Of a stretch of DNA of 60,000 nt, positions 41,599 to 53,131 are shown in pieces. Origin of the DNA: Zygnema cylindricum (lineage: Eukaryota > Streptophyta > Zygnematophyceae > Zygnematales > Zygnemataceae). The DNA lies in assembly GCA_037447655.1 (NCBI GenBank), contig JBBHKE010003295.1, forward strand, positions 126,001 through 186,000. Direction: 5' to 3'. The translations under genes were made by a program, and so were the position numbers. Below the pieces are notes generated by a model that worked only from the letters and a program-made list of their open reading frames with translations, was not told where the DNA came from and made no database searches. Within the stretch, counting starts at the first letter, position 1. Each line of letters opens with the position of its first letter.

Positions 41599-42837
41599 AG
41601 AATTTAACGGGGAAAACCTTGGTTCTGGCACTACGACGTAAAAAAGAAAGAGAGGCAAAAAAGCAATGCTTCTAAATCAAGCGAGTAAAAAAAGAGTTGG
41701 GGACAAAGATGATTTGGGCGAACACAGTGACAGTGATGAAATGTTACGTCCGAGTAGTGCCTCTAAACCCAAACCATAGTCTTTTTGTGCAAACACAGAA
41801 GAAACCAGGCGAGAAGGCTTTGTTGCCCAGAAAAAGACAAGGCTTTGTTGCCCAGAAAAAGACAGTGAGAGACGATACCTTGCCCAGAAAAAGAAAGTGA
41901 GAGACGATACCTTGACCCATGCCTAGAAAAAGAAAGTGAGAGACAATACCTTGACCCAGTACACGTGGAGAGTAAAAATATGGAAGGTATTACGAACAAC
42001 TATACTTCTACTTTAAATGTTTTTAGTGAATATTAGTTTTTTTTATGTCTTTGCAATGTTATTGGTGCATGTGGTTAACTATTATAAATGTTTTTGTTTT
42101 AAATTTAACCACCTGGATCTCAATTTGTAGTATGGGTAGATAATGAAAAGATAAAATGGGTTCGGTGTTTTATAATTGTGGTTTGTATTGAAAAGTTCAT
42201 GAGGGCTCCTGGTTGGAATTTAGCAAATGCTATAGGTTTTCTAGAAAAGATTAGAACTAAAAAGTTTAGTGGGAGCACGGCGGAACTAAAAGAGGCTTTG
42301 GCCTCTCAACTGAACCAATATTTAAAGAGGGATCTTCAAAGAGGGAGTTTGAACGAAAGTTGTCACGGTTCCAAAAGTTATAAGAGCTTTACTCTATCAC
42401 GGGTTAAATATTAGATTTATATTTTTTAGGGAGAGACATACTATTTGTTTTTCAATGTTGCATTCGAATTCAAATTTTATTTTCTTATTTTGCTAAATCT
42501 TTTTGTTTTCCGTTGTTTTAAAATGTTCAATATGATGCCTTCTTTTGTCTTTAGCATTGCATATGTTGTTCTCGTTGATTTGTAATGACCATTTATTTGC
42601 GTCATGTAATTACTTCAAACCATAGTATACTACATATTTCAACTTAAGATACACGTACACGAAAACAATGGTATAAACACACATATATCTCCCAAATACC
42701 AACTTTTACCCATAACAACATTTGGTTTGATTAACCCATTGATACTTTACCGCAAGACAAAAAACATGTCTTATGTTTTTTATTATTTTACTTAAATATA
42801 TGGATATAAACATTTGTAACAACCTTTTATTATTTTA
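41599..42837 (+). repeat. Tandem duplication, copy 2
   Basis: Counterpart of 39241-40598, offset 2241 bp. It holds the same two coding-like segments (about 41648-41776 and 42131-42414). Here the second segment ends SYKSFTLSRVKY because one T is missing relative to copy 1. The block TAAATATATGGATATAAACATTTGTAACAACC at its right end is itself repeated once (42785-42870). Confidence 0.8.
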
Positions 42838-42869
42838 CATAAATATATGGATATAAACATTTGTAACAA

Positions 42870-44245
42870 CCGCCAATAAAAACCTTAAAAAATGTAAACA
42901 CCTATGCTTTACCTAGTAGTTGTGATATTTGAACTCATCAAGTTATGTTAACGAACGGTTACCTTATCGAGTCTATTATATGATGTTATACACCGTTGCG
43001 ATAACCACCCATATACTTTTAAGATGTCATTATTCACTCTCTTTAAATGCGTGCAGTTTATAGGTGTTTACGTTTATAGTAAATTTGTGTCATATGCATC
43101 CATTAACTATTGTAACATATTTATTTAAAAACCTTTTAAATTATCAACGACACATGTTACAAACGCCATTGTTGCCTTTCTATATAGAGCATTACATTAA
43201 TGGATGATTGCACAATTACTATAACATGTTTTATAAATAATTTATGCATAACCATCCAAATGTGTACAAAATACAACAATCGACTGTCAACACAACGTAT
43301 TAATTTTTTATTATTATTTTGGCATACTCTTTCATAATCAACCATATGCGTCGTCAATCCCTATATTTGTTATTATGTCACCTTTTTATTGTTATAACAC
43401 ATAAACATACATGCTAGTATAACCATACAGTATAAATAATTGTTAAAATACAACCTATCATATGATGCGGATAACCATAAACGTAAAGTGCACGTATTTG
43501 GCTTTTACGACCAAAGATTGTTTTCTATAATGGGCACTATAGACCATTATCATACCATTATTTATTATAATTACTATTCATAATGAAGTCTTACGATAAG
43601 AACTCACATACAATCAATGTGCATTCATGCGCTTTAAGATGAATTGCTTTTTAAATATATGTAATTTCGACATCGATACATGTTATTACACCAATTTGTG
43701 TAAATGTAAGCGAATAATCGTTATCATTACAGAGATTTTTAATTGTAACGTATGAGTTTGGTATGTAACCATTAATGTCCAAATGAGCGCATTAAAAAAA
43801 ACGTTAAGTACACATAGTAACTTCATCTCTAGTTACAATAACTTGTTTTTTTTCAACCCTATTGCATGAATTACAAAGTCATGTGGAATAATAATAAGCA
43901 CAAAATATACACAATTTGCAGCCCAAACTTCATCTCAACCCCATACAAAACATACAAGGCGTTTACATTAAACAACGAAAATATTCCCAACGATTTCATT
44001 GTTTAGCTTACATAAGGACATTGTGAGTACAATGGTCTCAAATTTCACATTATCAATTTACTCCAAATAGAATGTCTATTTGAATGACACTCTCTTAATT
44101 ATTGTTCTTATCATTATATGACTTGTTCAACAAATAAATAATGCCCCTTCGTTAATAGCGTTAATGGTTTATTATCGTTACGCGAAAATATAATATATAA
44201 TGCCAATTAAGTGAATGGAGACGTGACAGATTGTTGTCTACTCCT
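42870..44245. other. AT-rich, no gene seen
   Basis: Low-GC sequence with many TATAAC, ACCAT and CATTAT words and no frame longer than about 70 codons. Nothing recognised. Confidence 0.5.
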
Positions 44246-44249
44246 TTAA

Positions 44250-44430
44250 TAGTGCTAGTATTTTGTTCGCCACTTAAAACATATTTTCTCCGTACACATT
44301 TGTCCTATTTTCAATGTGAGACCGCTAATCGGAAGCTAACAATTCTACCTTTCAATCCAACGGTCAGATCCACAATCTGACAAGTGTGTACGGAGAAAAC
44401 ATGTTTTAAGTGGCAATAAAAACATTAACA
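44250..44430. mobile_element. Hairpin-subfamily element, degraded ends
   Basis: CGCCACTTAAAACATATTTTC with CTCCGTACAC at the left pairs with GTGTACGGAGAAAACATG and TTTTAAGTGGC at the right, as in 3645-3867. The outermost CACCG ends are not clear. Confidence 0.6.
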
Positions 44431-44485
44431 CTTAATAGAGTTGCTAACGGTAGTTCAACATTTCGGGTCGAAGTCTTATTGAAAC

Positions 44486-44705
44486 TACACCGCCAATCGC
44501 TATTAGCGTATTGAACGCTAATTCAGTCCCGCTTTTTTTCTCTCAAATTATAATATAGAATTATCCATACTCTTTAAAAAAACCATAATTCCTAATTATA
44601 GTAAACGATTTCTTTGAAATTTTCCATATTCCCAATTAGCGTTAATAACGATAATTATTCCTATACGCTAAAGAAACCTGTACGCTAATAGCGATTGGCG
44701 GTGTA
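44486..44705. mobile_element. TA-flanked CACCG element (216-bp subfamily), best-preserved copy
   Basis: Left end TACACCGCCAATCGCTATTA and right end TAATAGCGATTGGCGGTGTA, perfect inverted repeats over at least 20 bp with TA at both borders. Subterminal repeats GCGTATTGAACGCTAATTC and ATACGCTAAAGAAACC follow. 220 bp, non-coding. Confidence 0.85.
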
Positions 44706-46520
44706 CTGTAACAACTATAGACAGGCGCACGGTTAATAATTAAAGTACGACTGAAAGGTTTACGTTATATACATCGACAATTTGTCGACGATGGAAATAT
44801 AGTTTTTTTTATTCGGGCAGCGTCGTCAGAGTTAATGTACAAACCCTTGGTAAAACAAAATCCTTATTTCCTGGTCAGAATTAGAGTCCGTACAAAAAAA
44901 AATATTACGGATTACATGATACCGGTAGCCGTGAAACTTACTGCGCATTTCGCACGGTGAAATGAGGGTTCACAAGGTTCACCACACCAGGGAAACATGT
45001 AAGGAACACTCCCTGTACTTTACAGTTACCAAAATTTTCACAAATTGGTATAGATTTAAAGCGCATGCTTACTTAGAAAATAGAATATGTTATATTCAGT
45101 ACGTAAAGAAATTATTGAAGAATTCGTACAAGTGTTGTTTCCTGTGAGACCCCTTTTATGCGAACGCACTTTAAAGCACTGTATTAAATTGAGCCTACAC
45201 TATTCGCACTTAATGGGGTTTCATGCGCCGCAAAATAAGAAAATGGAGGCCGCATATTTTAAACTGGAATAGCTCAAAAAATGCCAAAATAATGGAATAT
45301 TTTGTCGTTTTTGCCCTCCATTCCCACCTACTTGGAGGCCGCCCGACGGACAGTGAAGTACAGTACTGCCAAAAAGATATTTAACCATGGCAACGATTCC
45401 AGTAATTTATTATGCTGCTGAACCCGGAGCCTACCCAAGCTCTAAAACCCCGAATTAGAACCTTCCATTACCAATTTTGGGCCTTTGGAAGAGCGGGCAT
45501 CTAAAAATTTTAAATTCCAAACGCCAGACTGCAAGTCAGGGTTATGTGGTCAAATCGGTTGAAAGTGATCGCACTTGACAACTTTACTCGGCCAAACAGC
45601 TGTCCTCTGTCTATTTGTTTGCTGCCCGGCCGTCTTTATGCACGTGCGAAAACTTTGTGGTCTCTGACCGCTCCAGGCTTTCCTTTGAAATGGGGCTCAT
45701 AGCTCAATTTTCTCCCAGCAGTTGCACAGAAACGAGCGTACCTTCTCATCAGGGTAGCCGAGGGCTGCCGTTTCTCTAGGTGAAGCTCTGCTTCCATGTC
45801 TTTACTACGTTTGTCATTGCTCTTGAATATATTATGAAGTCTTATGTTACTATTTGCTGCTTGTAGGTCACCTTAGTTGATGATCTGATTTCTTCAAGGT
45901 GTCTGCCATTTGTTAGTACACTGCCTTGCATCTCTTTGCTGTCCACAACATCAAGATTTTATTGAGTTCATGCTGCTCCTTGATGCAAATGCCATTCTTT
46001 TTCTCTGTGTAGTAGTTTTCGTTGGGATGCAAATCGATCGAGCCATACAAGCTTGTCCATAGTACTTCTTTGGCTAATACTAATCAAATATTTCTTAGAT
46101 TTATTTATTTTTAAATCGTCTTAGATTGGTTGGCTTCATTTTGCCTTGGTTGTTGTTGGCTCTCCTTTTATTGTGGTCTTTAACAATGTGTGGTCCCCAA
46201 AGCCGTCCTAATCATTTTTTTTTCCAAAGGTTTCTGTTTTGTATTATTGATTTGAGAGAGTATACTTTTTGTAAAGAAATTTTCGATCCATCTTTTATCA
46301 CCCTTTCGATGATCTTGTTCATTTTGTTCACTGCATAGTTAGGTTTATTACCTACAACTTTTTGTTGGCGGAACTGCGGATCCGAGGGACTTTCTTGATT
46401 GCAGGGTAGCATATATCATGTATTTCCAACTGCAATCACTGATCTGAATCCCACACTATCGCTCTGGTGTAATGGTTCAGATGGCTTTGAGAATCTGATT
46501 TTTTTTTTGTCTTCTTCATT
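44706..46520. other. Upstream region of the ADP/ATP carrier
   Basis: No recognised gene. A 62-codon plus-strand frame at 45087-45272 has balanced composition but no known motif. 45600-46520 probably contains the carrier's promoter and an untranslated first exon with its intron, because a strong acceptor (TTCTTCATTGCAG, ending 46524) lies 32 bp before the ATG. The exact transcription start cannot be placed by eye. Confidence 0.4.
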
Positions 46521-46556
46521 GCAGGGGGTCCCCCCTTCACTGCAAAGTGGGGCAAC

Positions 46557-48020
46557 ATGAAGGACACACAGATGTCGTCGATGCTTCAGCAGACATACTT
46601 GGGCAGCAGACTTGCGCCCAGGAGTCACATGGCACCTGCCAGGCATGAGGCATTGGTTCCTTCTTTCCCAATGAACCCTGCCTTTTCCACGCCTCTCCAA
46701 GGGCGCATGATCGTTCCTACTTTCATCCCGGCTGCTGATGAAAAGAAGGGTGGAGTGTTGTCTTCGCGATTTGTGATTGATTTCTTGATGGGTGGAGTGT
46801 CCGCCGCTGTCTCAAAGACTGCTGCAGCTCCCATTGAGCGTGTCAAGCTTCTCATTCAGAATCAGGATGAGATGATCAAGCAAGGAAGGCTTGATAGGCC
46901 GTACAAGGGTATTGGCGAGTGTTTTGGCCGCACTATTAAAGACGAGGGTGTTGTCTCCTTGTGGCGTGGAAACACAGCTAATGTCATCCGTTACTTTCCG
47001 ACCCAGGTGAGTCAATTTTTTAAGATTCTGTAGATCCGTATGTAACATGCACAAATCATGGTATGTTGAAGTTTTCGTTTATTTTAAATGTGCTGTTTAG
47101 ATCTGCAATTTTTGGCTATTACTTTTGCCGAAAGCATCTCTGACCCATCATGATGCATTGCTGATCTATTGTACTTTTTCTTTTCAGGCTTTGAACTTTG
47201 CCTTCAAAGATTACTTCAAGCGATTGTTCGGATACAAGAAGGACAAGGACGGCTACTGGAAGTGGTTTGCTGGTAACTTGGCATCTGGAGGTGCTGCCGG
47301 TGCCGCCTCCCTTGCTTTCGTGTACTCTCTTGATTATGCCAGAACACGTCTTGCCAATGACGCCAAGTCTTCCAAGAAGGGAGGAGGTGAACGCCAGTTC
47401 AATGGGCTCGTCGATGTTTACAGGAAGACAATCGCAACAGACGGTGTTGCCGGATTATACAGAGGGTTCACCATTTCCTGTGTTGGAATTGTAGTGTACC
47501 GTGGACTCTACTTCGGTATCTATGACTCGTTGAAGCCTGTCTTACTTGTTGGAAGTCTTGAGGTAAGATTGTTACCTTTTCTTTTCCTGGCTATTTAAGC
47601 TTATCTAATATAAGATTTCCATTTCATATATCTGCAATATCCTCATTTTTGTATATTTTTCTGTACAGCTGTTTTTGACGTCCTCTATACTCTCCTGATT
47701 ATTCGACTTTCTACTTGCAGGGTAACTTCTTGGCATCCTTCCTTCTTGGATGGGGTATTACCATTGGTGCTGGATTGGCTTCATATCCTATTGACACTGT
47801 TCGTCGACGTATGATGATGACCTCTGGTGAGGCTGTGAAGTACAAGAGCTCTCTCGATGCATTCCAACAGATCGTTGCCAAGGAGGGTACGAAGTCACTG
47901 TTCAAGGGTGCTGGTGCCAATATTCTTCGTGCTGTTGCTGGTGCTGGTGTGCTTTCTGGATACGATCAAATGCAGCTTATTATGTTCGGAAAGAAGTATG
48001 GCAGCGGTGGAGGCGGTTAA
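46557..48020 (+). CDS. AAC: Mitochondrial ADP/ATP carrier (three coding exons)
   Basis: Exchanges cytosolic ADP for matrix ATP across the inner mitochondrial membrane. Coding exons are 46557-47006, 47188-47562 and 47721-48020, all phase 0 with GT-AG introns (GTGAGT/TTTCAG, GTAAGA/TTGCAG), giving 374 residues. The first 70 residues are a plant-type N-terminal extension. The three carrier repeats follow, with signature motifs PIERVK (92-97), SLDYARTR (197-204) and YPIDTVRRR (297-305). The last runs into RRRMMM (303-308), the diagnostic hexapeptide of ADP/ATP carriers. [13 protein letters not shown] and [16 protein letters not shown] match the conserved matrix-helix ends. The C-terminus is glycine-rich and ends in TAA at 48018. 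A second in-frame ATG six codons in is an alternative start. Probably a housekeeping gene. Confidence 0.95.
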
Positions 48021-49240
48021 ACAGCATTTGTTTGTAGAGATAATGATGATAAGTTCCAAAGACAGCCTTGTCGGTAGTATTGAATGGAGAAAGGCGTAAA
48101 AAGGTCCAGTTTTCCCGAGCGGACTGTGGTCAAGAGTCTGGTTTAAGGCTATTTTTGAGGTGCTCCCGCACCATTCTCGCAGGATGCTTACAAATTATTC
48201 TTTTAATGAATGGCTCCGACAGGCTAAATGTCTTCTTGTATTTTGCATCCTCTGCGAAGATCTTTTTGGCTGATGCTGATTGACATAATTTTAGAGTGGT
48301 CGCTGGATGTGTTCCCTATTATTTCTTGCTTATGCATCGTTATACTTGTATAACCTGGCAACCATGTCATTTTATATATGGGGGGGTTTTAGATGCATTC
48401 GTGGTGTTTTGTTTTGCAGTGATATTAGCGGAATTGATGGTCTTGGGTGCTCATGAATTTTATGCATTACAATATCTTCAACTGAATTATGAGCATTTAA
48501 GTCTAGAAAGTAGCCCATGGGTTGTGTAATGTTAAACTGAAACTGATTATGGAAACACAGCTCACCATAAGTGGTGTCCAGGAAATCAGGATTTCTGCAT
48601 GTAGTCTCGGGTAAGAAATTTTGTCAAATAGCTCACAGTAGAATCTGCTGTATTGCAATTGAAAATTATTCATCACAGGCAACTTGTTAGCATGTTAACT
48701 ACCTTTACTCGATTAGGTGAATTTTCTAGGTCATTACACCTTCAGTCCAAGGAGAAGAGAACCTGGTTAAGAACTTCAGCGGTTAAGAATTTAAATCAAT
48801 GAATGATCTGTGTGATAGCTGTGAACTTGAATAAGAAATTATCAAGCTTACTTTTTGAACACCTTTTCCTTTTTCGTTCTTTGCTTGCACTACTAAGGGA
48901 AGGGCATTGTGCTTTATTACACATTAAATGAACTCTGGCGAGTGTAGAGTCTGTAGAGGTTAATTTAATGCCACAGCCATAGCAACGAATATTGTTGTAT
49001 TAAATAACTCCTTGCAATCAAAAGATGGTAAATCAAAACATGTGAATTGGTCGTAATAGAAGTGCATGCGCTGCAATCAGGATATAATACCTTACTTTTA
49101 GTGGTGATAAAAATAGTTGAGAGGATTAGAAATGTGCAGCCTTCTGAAGCTATGAATAGTAGCAATAGTGTAATCCTGTCGTGCGCCTGAAACAACTAGC
49201 CCTTGTGGGTGCAACAAAGCAAATAGAGGTCATTAGGCTT
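48021..49240. other. 3' region of the carrier gene, no further gene
   Basis: Presumed 3' UTR followed by AT-rich intergenic DNA. No reading frame or repeat is convincing. A canonical polyadenylation signal was not identified. Confidence 0.45.
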
Positions 49241-49249
49241 GAGAATGTG

Positions 49250-50037
49250 GTCACATGAGCAAAGAAGAGCTAAGCAAAGGTGGGTGAGTGAAGCTAAGCA
49301 GAAACCTGAGGGCTGTGGTGAACTGATCCGGGGTGAATCGGGGGGTAGAGAAGACAGGGATATCTAACAGACAAACTTGAAAACCAGCTCTACCACAAGG
49401 GAGAAAGCGTGCAAGCAAAAGAATCTGAAGGAAGCGCCTCGAGAAGCTTGGTTTTAGTAGCTTCGACAACCTAATCAGAAATGGATTCTTGAACACGCAC
49501 AACTGATGTCGTAACAAGAGTGGAAAGAACGAGTATGTCCGCGACAGCAGTCGAAGGAAGAGAATGAGATGCATCCAGAAGGGACGGCTGGAAGGCGAGC
49601 ACACCGCCTAACACCTGGGGAACAACGGTAGCAAGAATAGGAGTGTCCCCAGCCAGAAAACGGGAGACAATAGTAGAGGCAACAAGGCACCAACTTCCCA
49701 AACAGGCAGCGCGAGCAACACGGGTTGTCGATAGTAAACCCAAACCGCTTGCATAGACAGGAAGAGTGGCGTGGATGCGGGCTGTAGGCCCAGACTCGCG
49801 ATCAAAAGCCCCACGACCTAACAAAATGTGAATGACGTCCATGAGGCGATCATCAAATGCAGAAAGGGGGGACACAAAAGTAGGGGTGGGAGGGGAAGTG
49901 CGAGTAAGATAAGAGGGGCGATGGGGGAAACACCGCGTCAAAAGAGCAAAAGCCACTTGGGGATCAGAAAGGTTGGGAAGGTCGTCCACATGGGACAAAA
50001 TGATCGTGCCATCTTTACCACAAACTGGGGTTTTCAG
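49250..50037 (-). pseudogene. C-terminal remnant of a non-LTR-type reverse transcriptase protein
   Basis: The minus strand encodes LSHVDDLPNLSDPQVAFALL, then RCFPHRPSYLTRTSPP, LSAFDDRL and LPVYASGLGLLSTTRVARAA with a following SWCLVAS. This spacing fits the region downstream of the RT domain in many algal and protist RT-containing ORFs: DPQ-A-LL-C, R-x-YL-RT-PP, LP-x-x-GGLGL-S and A-x-x-A-SW. The first glycine of GGLGL is serine. The frame breaks near 49475. The RT palm itself is absent, so this is a 5'-truncated, dead copy. Family identity rests on pattern memory. Confidence 0.5.
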
Positions 50038-50159
50038 TGTGTGAACTTCGTAAACTGATATATATTTTGCATATTGACTTTTCTATGTTTGATGAAACCT
50101 GTACCTCGTGTAGCGTTAATGAGATTGTATATTTTGCAAATGTAAGAATATAAAAAAAA

Positions 50160-51580
50160 AGAAAAAAGGATTATCGAAAAAGAGATGGTTAAACCCATCA
50201 ATGTACAAGACATGATTGAAAATTAAAATTGTTGACGACTATTATAAGTAAATGGGCAAATAAGTGTGTGTGTTATAAAAGGGTTTTATTGCCAATAAAC
50301 GCGATGGTATGACCATCACAGTACAAAACATGATTGTAGCGAAAAATCGTTGATGATCATCTAAGGTAGAAGACCAAAATCCTTAAGAACTAAAAGCACA
50401 AAAAACATTAAACAACAAAAAAAGCCTAAATGGAAAGTAACTATACAAAAAGAAAAAATGAAAACCAAACTGTACGAACACTAAAAAACTACCCAATGCG
50501 ACAAAGGTTGTCGTTGGCCCAAAGCATGAGATTATGCGACACTAGTGGTCAAAACTACGAATATCGTCTTTACGTGTCGGGTGGCGCAAGGGTAAGTCTC
50601 TCAATCCTCGACCATCATTCACCACCGTGCTCTATCAGATAAGGGCCTAAGCCTTGGGAACGTTGAAGTTTGACAAATATACGTTGGCGGCACAAAACCC
50701 ACATGAGAGTTTGAGACGGGTTACCTCCTCTAACTTCAAAAGATCGAGATCGTTGAGCGCAGTCACTTATAAAGTTGTCGAAAGAAGAGTCTAAGGTTCT
50801 AAAGATCTCAAAAAAAAATCGTATGGAAGTATCATCTTGGTCTCGGCGCGAGTAGTCGCGCGCTCTTTGGAGGTTGCTGCATCTCGAGATGCAACACTAT
50901 TATGCAATGCAGCGCATGCGGAAACATGGATGTTGTAGGGTCTTTGAGTACTATGTCACAAAAAGTTCTTGCCATTCCGTGTAAAAACACAAGATCCACT
51001 CTAGTGCCACGTGTACCTTTGATTGAGAACGTGGTGGAAGTATATTTGACACTTCGTTTTGGTATATAAAGGGGTGTGCCAATGTGTTAACGTATGGGGT
51101 TTTTTTCTGTCGTTTTACTTTAAAATTCAGTTCTTGACGAGAAAATCGTGTCTTACGAGAAAATTGCAATTACCACACAGTATAATGAACTTCATCTTGA
51201 TTATTTGAATGTGCGCCTGTTTTGGCGTCGTTTGTACTAATTTTGGCGTTTTTGTCTTTTCAACCCGCGGGCACGTGATTCTAGGTCATAAAAAAACTTA
51301 ACGAAAATCACATCACGAGGTGATTTTAGTTAAAGTATCATTAGGAGAAGGAATGAAAAAACGTGAATGCACGTTCTACACAAACGGGGAATTTTTAGCA
51401 CGATGGGGAGTTCACAAAAAAAAAGTTTCTCTTTGCAACCTGTACAAAAACTTCTACAATGGCACGAACTACAACGCATTATTATTAAGAAAATTTTATT
51501 ATAAAAACCGCGATGGTTAAACCATCTATGCAGAAAACTTTATTGAAATGGAAAATTGTTCACCACCATTAATGGCTACA
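50160..51580 (+). repeat. Three scattered copies of a GATGGTNAACCATC hairpin repeat
   Basis: Copies at about 50165-50250, 50280-50375 and 51490-51580 share GATGGT followed by its inverse ACCATC, then GTACAARACATGATTG and TTGWTGACSA. The hairpin is kept although its loop bases differ. No gene is seen in 50040-51750. Confidence 0.45.
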
Positions 51581-51759
51581 GTTGGAAAACCCAGAAGTAC
51601 CAACAAAAAGCACAAAAGCTTAGCAACACTAAGAGCAAGACACTGAAAGCAAGAAAAACAAATAAAAAGATCAAAACCAAACTATAAGAGCAGAAAAAAC
51701 CACACTATACACAAACTCCAAAGGAAAAATAGGGGCACTCCCTTAACATACTCCACCAG

Positions 51760-53131
51760 TCATGGTAATTTACGGAGCCGAGTCTCTTTCGAGATTTTAC
51801 TTTTGCTTTGATAGTTTTGTTCAAGGTTTGTTTGTTGATATTGTTTGTATGTTACTTGTTTCTTTTTCGAGTTCTACGTTTGTTTGTCTTTGGTTTTATT
51901 TAATCTTTGAAGGTCTTTTGTTGGCTTACCCTTGTTTGCGTGCTATTTTCTTTTACACTATTTTTCCTTTTAGAACTTCCACTCGCTTTTGGATTTCTGG
52001 CTTCTTTTTGGTCTTATTTTTGTTCCCAGGTATTTAGGTGGATAGCCATCATATTTTCTTGATATTATTTTTTTTGTACTTTCGCCTTGTTCCTTTCACA
52101 CTGATTTTCTTTATTGACTTGTTTGACATTAACATTTTTCAGTATTTTTGTCTTCCTTTTGTTTGCCATCGTCCATGCCATCCAACACCTATTCGGTTGA
52201 TGAAATGTTTTCAAACTAAAAATAATGCTACACATAATTAGGAAATGAGATTACATCCTTACACAATTTAAAGATTCTGTATTTTTAGGTACCAGACATT
52301 CTGACCTTTTCACTTTCAAATATTCATTCGCACAAGACAAAAAATAAACCTTCAAAAATTATTAATTGGCACAGCCGCAAGAAATCCAGTGGATCCTGCA
52401 TTTTCTTCCTGCAGGAAATTAAAAAATTAGGAAACACATAGAATATGGCAAGCCGGCCTCATAAATTCCTAAGAAATGTTCTTTACCATCGGAACAAAGA
52501 AAAATGATTCATCCAACTTTCAAAGTGAAGTTGGGATGCACAAAACAGCTAAGATATATTTTCCACATAATGGCAGAGGTGAAAGGAGGCACTAAAATAT
52601 TCCTAATCTTTTCTTCCATTCTACACCTTCGTATTTCTCAAAAATCATTCTTTCATTATTTTTTTCTTCAAACGATGTCTTGCTTTTTTTTTAGTACGAG
52701 CTTTACATTCACTAGTACAAAGCCCCACTAGGTTCATATCATGTTTTACCGACATACTTTAAAAAACCACGATGAGATGTATAACACATAAATGCAGGAT
52801 GAAAAAACCTTAGCCACTCCTAGTTTGATCTCCACACACAATCGAGATTTTGGGGAATTCACATAACAATTATTATCATCAAATGTTCATTTACTGCTTA
52901 CTAAACATGGCACAAGGGAACCACTTTGTGTGAACTTCTCTCCCTACTCAAAGTTATTTGAATTGGAAAGCAAAAATGTCCCCATTCTGGAGAATACAAT
53001 GTTAAATTGCATGGCTGCATAACTGGTGGCAACTTGAAGCTTTGTTAACCCCTTCAGAAAAAGATTTCTCTATACACTAATAACAATTCGATCAAATACA
53101 TTTACCATCTCAGAAACTGCTGCTTTTATAT
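51760..53131. other. T-rich block and 3' flank of CURT1
   Basis: 51780-52190 is T-rich on the plus strand, giving hydrophobic frames (for example 51762-52037) that look like composition artefacts. 52240-53131 is the downstream flank of CURT1 and contains nothing else recognised. Confidence 0.4.

Noticed and set aside
46625-47054. Antisense frames over the ADP/ATP carrier exons
   Set aside because: They are shadows of the carrier coding sequence.
50570-50640. tRNA-like A box (TGGCGCAAGGG) suggesting a tRNA gene or SINE
   Set aside because: No B box (GGTTCGA) follows at the right distance and no cloverleaf can be drawn.
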